From the NCBI GenBank assembly GCA_009617715.1, contig VTFK01000111.1:806001-870000 (forward strand): 64,000 nt of DNA. Direction: 5' to 3'. Below, in pieces: positions 60,736 to 64,000 of this stretch. The notes under the pieces are model-generated. The model saw nothing but the letters and a program-made list of their open reading frames with translations. It did no database searches and was not told where the DNA came from. A program made the position numbers and the translations under genes. Origin of the DNA: Plectrocnemia conspersa. Its lineage: Eukaryota; Arthropoda; Insecta; Trichoptera; Polycentropodidae. How positions within the stretch are numbered: position 1 is the stretch's first letter; each line of letters begins with the position of its first letter.

Positions 60736-60930
60736 AGACGCTTTGACTAGGCGCGTACGGTCAGATACATTCCCTTTCGCTCGCTCGCGTGTTAAGTGAC
60801 GAGAATGAGTGAGAAACAGTGGGCGTGCTGAACGCATGTAACAAGCACTCTTATCTCTCACTTACTCTCGTAACTTAACACGCGAGTGAGCGAAAGAGAA
60901 TGTATCTCACTGTACGCGTCTGGCTCTGAC
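60736..60930. mobile_element. 195-bp MITE with long inverted repeats
   Basis: The left arm contains 'gcgcgtac.gtcagatacatt', 'ctttcgctcgctcgcgtgtt' and 'aagtgacgaga'. The right arm is its inverse with few changes ('gcgtacagtgagatacattc', 'ctttcgctcactcgcgtgtt'). Pairing covers about 75 bp per side. The GC-rich arms stand out from A/T surroundings. Target duplication is not clear. Confidence 0.75.
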
Positions 60931-61314
60931 ATTTACAATAATAAAAGCACTATAACACAAACAATCTTAAACTTTTTTGAATAAAAAAAATGTATTTATC
61001 TGCTGCTATAATAAGTATCAAATTAAATATGTAAATTTTGCTAAATTAAATCACCTCAATATTTATTATTAAAAAATCTAGCTGATTTTTTACTTCAGTT
61101 TTATAAAGATTATTGATTGCTTTTAACATGTACAGTTTTTTTTTTTTTTTTGTAGACATTTTTACAATATGACAGTATCGCACATATTATAACTATTTCT
61201 TAAGATCTTAAATTCTATATGCAACATAATAATACTGTCCATCACGTGTTAAAATCTCATATGTTTATTATTACAAAATATTTTTCTTATACAGCTTCCA
61301 ATCAATATCTTTAG
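60931..61314. other. AT-rich spacer
   Basis: No feature seen. Confidence 0.55.
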
Positions 61315-61565
61315 AAACTACTACCGACTTGAACCAGTGCCTCGAGGCTCAGAACATCGATCTATATTTTTTTCAAGCCCAAAACCGACTACCGACTTGC
61401 CTCGGTCCAAATCTTCAATCTCGTGGACTTCCATCATCAGCTCGTGACCCCGCGGCTACGAACCCGGACCTCAAAAGTCCTATTAATCACCTCGGCCATT
61501 CAATAAGCACATTGTCCGGCTACCGGACAGTTACCATTCAGCCTCGGGACCGCAATCTCTTTTAA
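61315..61565 (-). mobile_element. tRNA-derived SINE, about 250 bp
   Basis: The minus strand has the A box 'tggccgaggtg' (61488-61498), then 'aggacttttgaggtcc' and the B box 'gggttcgtagcc' (61454-61465). It continues to 61319 with two copies of 'caagtcggtagt'. The whole block is GC-richer than both flanks. The 78-codon plus frame here is its antisense and is not a gene. Confidence 0.65.
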
Positions 61566-61760
61566 GTCTTTTAGTCTTATTTACATATGACGATTCATCT
61601 CGCAGTACACGAGTCTATAAGTCATGCGAGTTTTAATTTTGTTACAACCACCATTAAGCGCATGGCTATGCAACGAGACGGTGATTGATAGATAGTCATT
61701 GATCAGAATGCTCCATGGGCGCCGCTTGTTGTGACTTCAATCAGTTTTGAAGAATTCTGT
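61566..61760. other. Weak GC-raised island
   Basis: 61640-61750 is balanced, with 'catgggcgccgc' near 61713. No frame. Confidence 0.35.
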
Positions 61761-62079
61761 GTGTGACGATTTCACATTTACAGATTATAAATTATAATAA
61801 TCAACAAGTCTAGTTTAGTTTATTACAATTAGATCTCTTGAGTTATTAATATTTATTAACTATGGATTATGACCATAGATTAATTTAAACCACAACAAAA
61901 TTATATCTATTGAACTTATTAAATATCTTATGTAGTTTTGGGTTTAATAATTATATGTGCTACATCAGTAATTTCTAGACATCTAGTTAAAATAAATTGA
62001 ATCAGTTTCTACGAGAGGTAACCTAAAATTTTAGTATGAATTTATACAATATTTTATTATAAATCATAACAATATTTTA

Positions 62080-62480
62080 TCAACGTATGAATGAAAATAC
62101 ATACACAGACAATTCGTGACAGGTCCATCGGACAACTCAAAAGACTCGCAGCCGTAGCGAGTGATGAATGAGAAATAAAATCTCGACCTCAAAAGGTTAT
62201 TATGAAAGAGTGGCCGAGGCGGCTCCAGAAACGACCGGACACGACGAAAGAGAAAAAATAAAATTAAAATTAAAGCCAACGAAAGAAAAAAGTGGTCGGG
62301 GCGAACGTTTGAGAATCGAAGAATGAGCTTTTTATTCGTTTTTAGTCCAACCCTTTTCGAGTTTTCGCCCGCTAGTATTTCTTCGTGGATTTTTCTTTGT
62401 TTTTCACCGCGGAATACGCCCCGATAACTCCCTCCTCATTTTATCTATTATTACATTGCCTCTTGACTAGATTCGTTGAA
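62080..62480. other. GC-raised island, candidate non-coding element
   Basis: Balanced sequence. 'gagtggccgaggcggctc' at about 62207-62224 looks like a tRNA A box but no B box follows. Minus frame 62064-62279 is not recognised. Confidence 0.4.
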
Positions 62481-62999
62481 GCAAAGCTTCTACAACTTAC
62501 ATAAATTCAATAAGCATATATATTTGCTTTTTTCTAACATGAAACAGCACATTTTCCTTAGATTTAACATGGATTTAAAAAATGTTAAATGAATCTTCCA
62601 TTGCTTCTTCTAAAAAAAGTGTTTCAATAAAATGCATATAATAGAAAATTGTCGTTTTAAAAAACATATTTAAACTCATACTCGAGAGTGCTCACTACCA
62701 ACTGTGGCACAACTGTGATACGACAAGAATCGCAAATGATCGCAAAGCGACACAAATTTATAATAATGATGCTCATCATTTCCGTGTCATTAGATATCGT
62801 CATTACATCTCTATCGACCTTACACATTTATTAATCATTTCTTTCAAGTAATAACAATGATTGTGTAGAGTTTATATTATGGCTAAGTGTAAATTGCTAC
62901 TGTAAGATATTCTACAATCTCCTGTGATATCAATTCATAACATATGTATCAGGATAGTGAAATAATTATTAAGTAATCGTTCTTCTCTAAAGACACACC
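62481..62999. other. AT-rich spacer
   Basis: A modestly mixed patch at 62680-62830. No gene. Confidence 0.45.
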
Positions 63000-63300
63000 T
63001 TTATACAAGTTTGAAAAGCGCTGGAGCATCGGCCCGACTGTCGCCACCGTAGAAGCGTTCTTTGTTGGAGCTCATTGAGCAAGACCAACTCTTTTCCTTT
63101 TGAATCCGCTTCCATGCTCCGCAGCCATTGTGCTACACACCTTCATGCGTCATCACCAGCGCCGCAGACACAAAAAATATAAACGAATCTCTATCTCTCT
63201 CGCTTCATACAAGCAATTGCGACACATTCTTAAGCTTTCATGTATCCGAAACATCCAGATCTCGCGCCTTTATTTCTGCCGCGTCCTACGCCCAAAATGA
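63000..63300. other. GC-raised island, candidate non-coding element
   Basis: Balanced sequence. The plus frame 63100-63300 (66 codons) reads as basic His/Arg/Lys-rich peptide and ends at the island edge; not recognised. Confidence 0.4.
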
Positions 63301-63830
63301 TTGATGCAATTAAATAGCAATATTCTAAGAACGGAGGATGCAAAATCCATTCACATCTTTCGACTTGCGGAAATCAGTTTATATTTGCGGTCTCTATTTA
63401 CATCCTGTTTATTAATAATAAATTCAAACTTTGAATTCATATTTTTTTGGTAAAGTAAATAAAAAACGCAATATTTTTATGTTAAATAAAAATAAAACCC
63501 TAAACATAATACTACCTAAAATCCATGTGTTTTTGTAGTGAACATTTATATTACCTACCTGTAAATGTCTTTATATAATGTTCCAAGACAGAAGATGCAA
63601 AATCCATTCTCAATATCGATATTAGCGATCCTCTTTTTGATAAAAATTATAAACTTTATTTCAAGATACGTGATCTTAATGAGAAACTGCTGATGCTGAT
63701 GAAAAAAAATTGCTGATCTATTATCTGAAGCACAATGGTACTGAAAACCATGCGGCAATTTTCATTTCTATGTTGAACATTTTTATTACTTACTTTGAAA
63801 TGCCTTTATATTATATTTACGTAATTCAGT
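63300..63830. repeat. Decayed direct repeats, spacing about 235-257 bp
   Basis: 'gatgcaaaatccattc' occurs at about 63338 and 63595. 'gaacattt.tattac.tac' occurs at 63540 and 63775, each followed by 'aaatg.ctttatat'. Two to three diverged units. Confidence 0.5.
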
Positions 63831-64000
63831 ACCTTTTGATATTTAAGATATCAATATTTTTGATTGCGGATCAAACTGACTAACGAAATTAATATTATTA
63901 ATATTATTATTTAAACCATTTATATAAGATTAATCTTGTTGTCAATTTCTATAATCCTCCTTTTAAAATAGATTCGTTGCAAAAAGTTATGCATGGGGTG

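Noticed and set aside
61329..61565. 78-codon plus-strand frame
   Set aside because: Antisense of a tRNA-derived SINE on the minus strand.
62207..62224. tRNA-Ser-like A box
   Set aside because: No B box or cloverleaf downstream.

Overview
The window looks like a stretch of AT-rich insect nuclear DNA. Long A/T runs, a (TA)n microsatellite, decayed mariner, LINE and Helitron sequences, hAT-type and piggyBac-type miniature elements, tRNA-like SINE heads and TTAGG-containing repeats all point to an arthropod. A Helitron-type 3' end of the kind I associate with moths and butterflies makes Lepidoptera my best guess, but this is unproven. I see no bacterial or viral organisation, no rRNA, no CRISPR array and no functional tRNA.

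I found no convincing complete protein gene. The open frames here are short, and most come from GC-richer patches or repeats. The one frame that reads like real protein without matching a transposon I know is on the minus strand at 9114-9392, and it could be a terminal exon. The remaining recognisable coding sequence is transposon debris. Mariner transposase relics lie at 10.1-10.6, 15.4-16.0, 30.8-31.6 and 51.7-52.4 kb, all on the minus strand. A Helitron helicase fragment is at 35.8-36.0 kb, with a Helitron-like 3' terminus at 41.2 kb. LINE reverse transcriptase fragments are at 45.2-45.6 kb (minus) and 50.6-50.8 kb (plus).

The main architectural feature is about thirty-five GC-raised islands of roughly 100-650 bp. 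They stand out every 1-4 kb from an A/T-rich background and lack good reading frames. Clear examples are at 0.84, 7.15, 13.6, 20.1, 21.0, 22.6, 25.9, 32.2, 36.5, 38.2, 41.3, 43.0, 43.6, 47.6, 50.8, 55.1, 56.2, 59.2 and 62.1 kb. This layout fits a regulatory block or a very large intron of a developmental gene with conserved non-coding elements. That is inference; no alignment was available. Several islands carry strong sites: a perfect four-tract G-quadruplex motif, full CRE palindromes, an octamer and GC palindromes.

Between the islands lie decayed tandem arrays and interspersed repeats. Units of about 165-190 bp occur at 1.3-3.0, 3.6-4.0 and 12.7-13.5 kb, and units of about 350 bp at 11.6-12.2 kb with relatives at 18-20 kb. 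Interspersed repeats include a 199-bp foldback with nearly identical arms (8.0-8.2 kb), a piggyBac-like miniature family (55.9-58.5 kb) and a short stem-loop family with constant geometry (40.0, 42.1 and 54.7 kb). No genes can be said to act together here; the cooperating parts, if any, would be the candidate regulatory islands.
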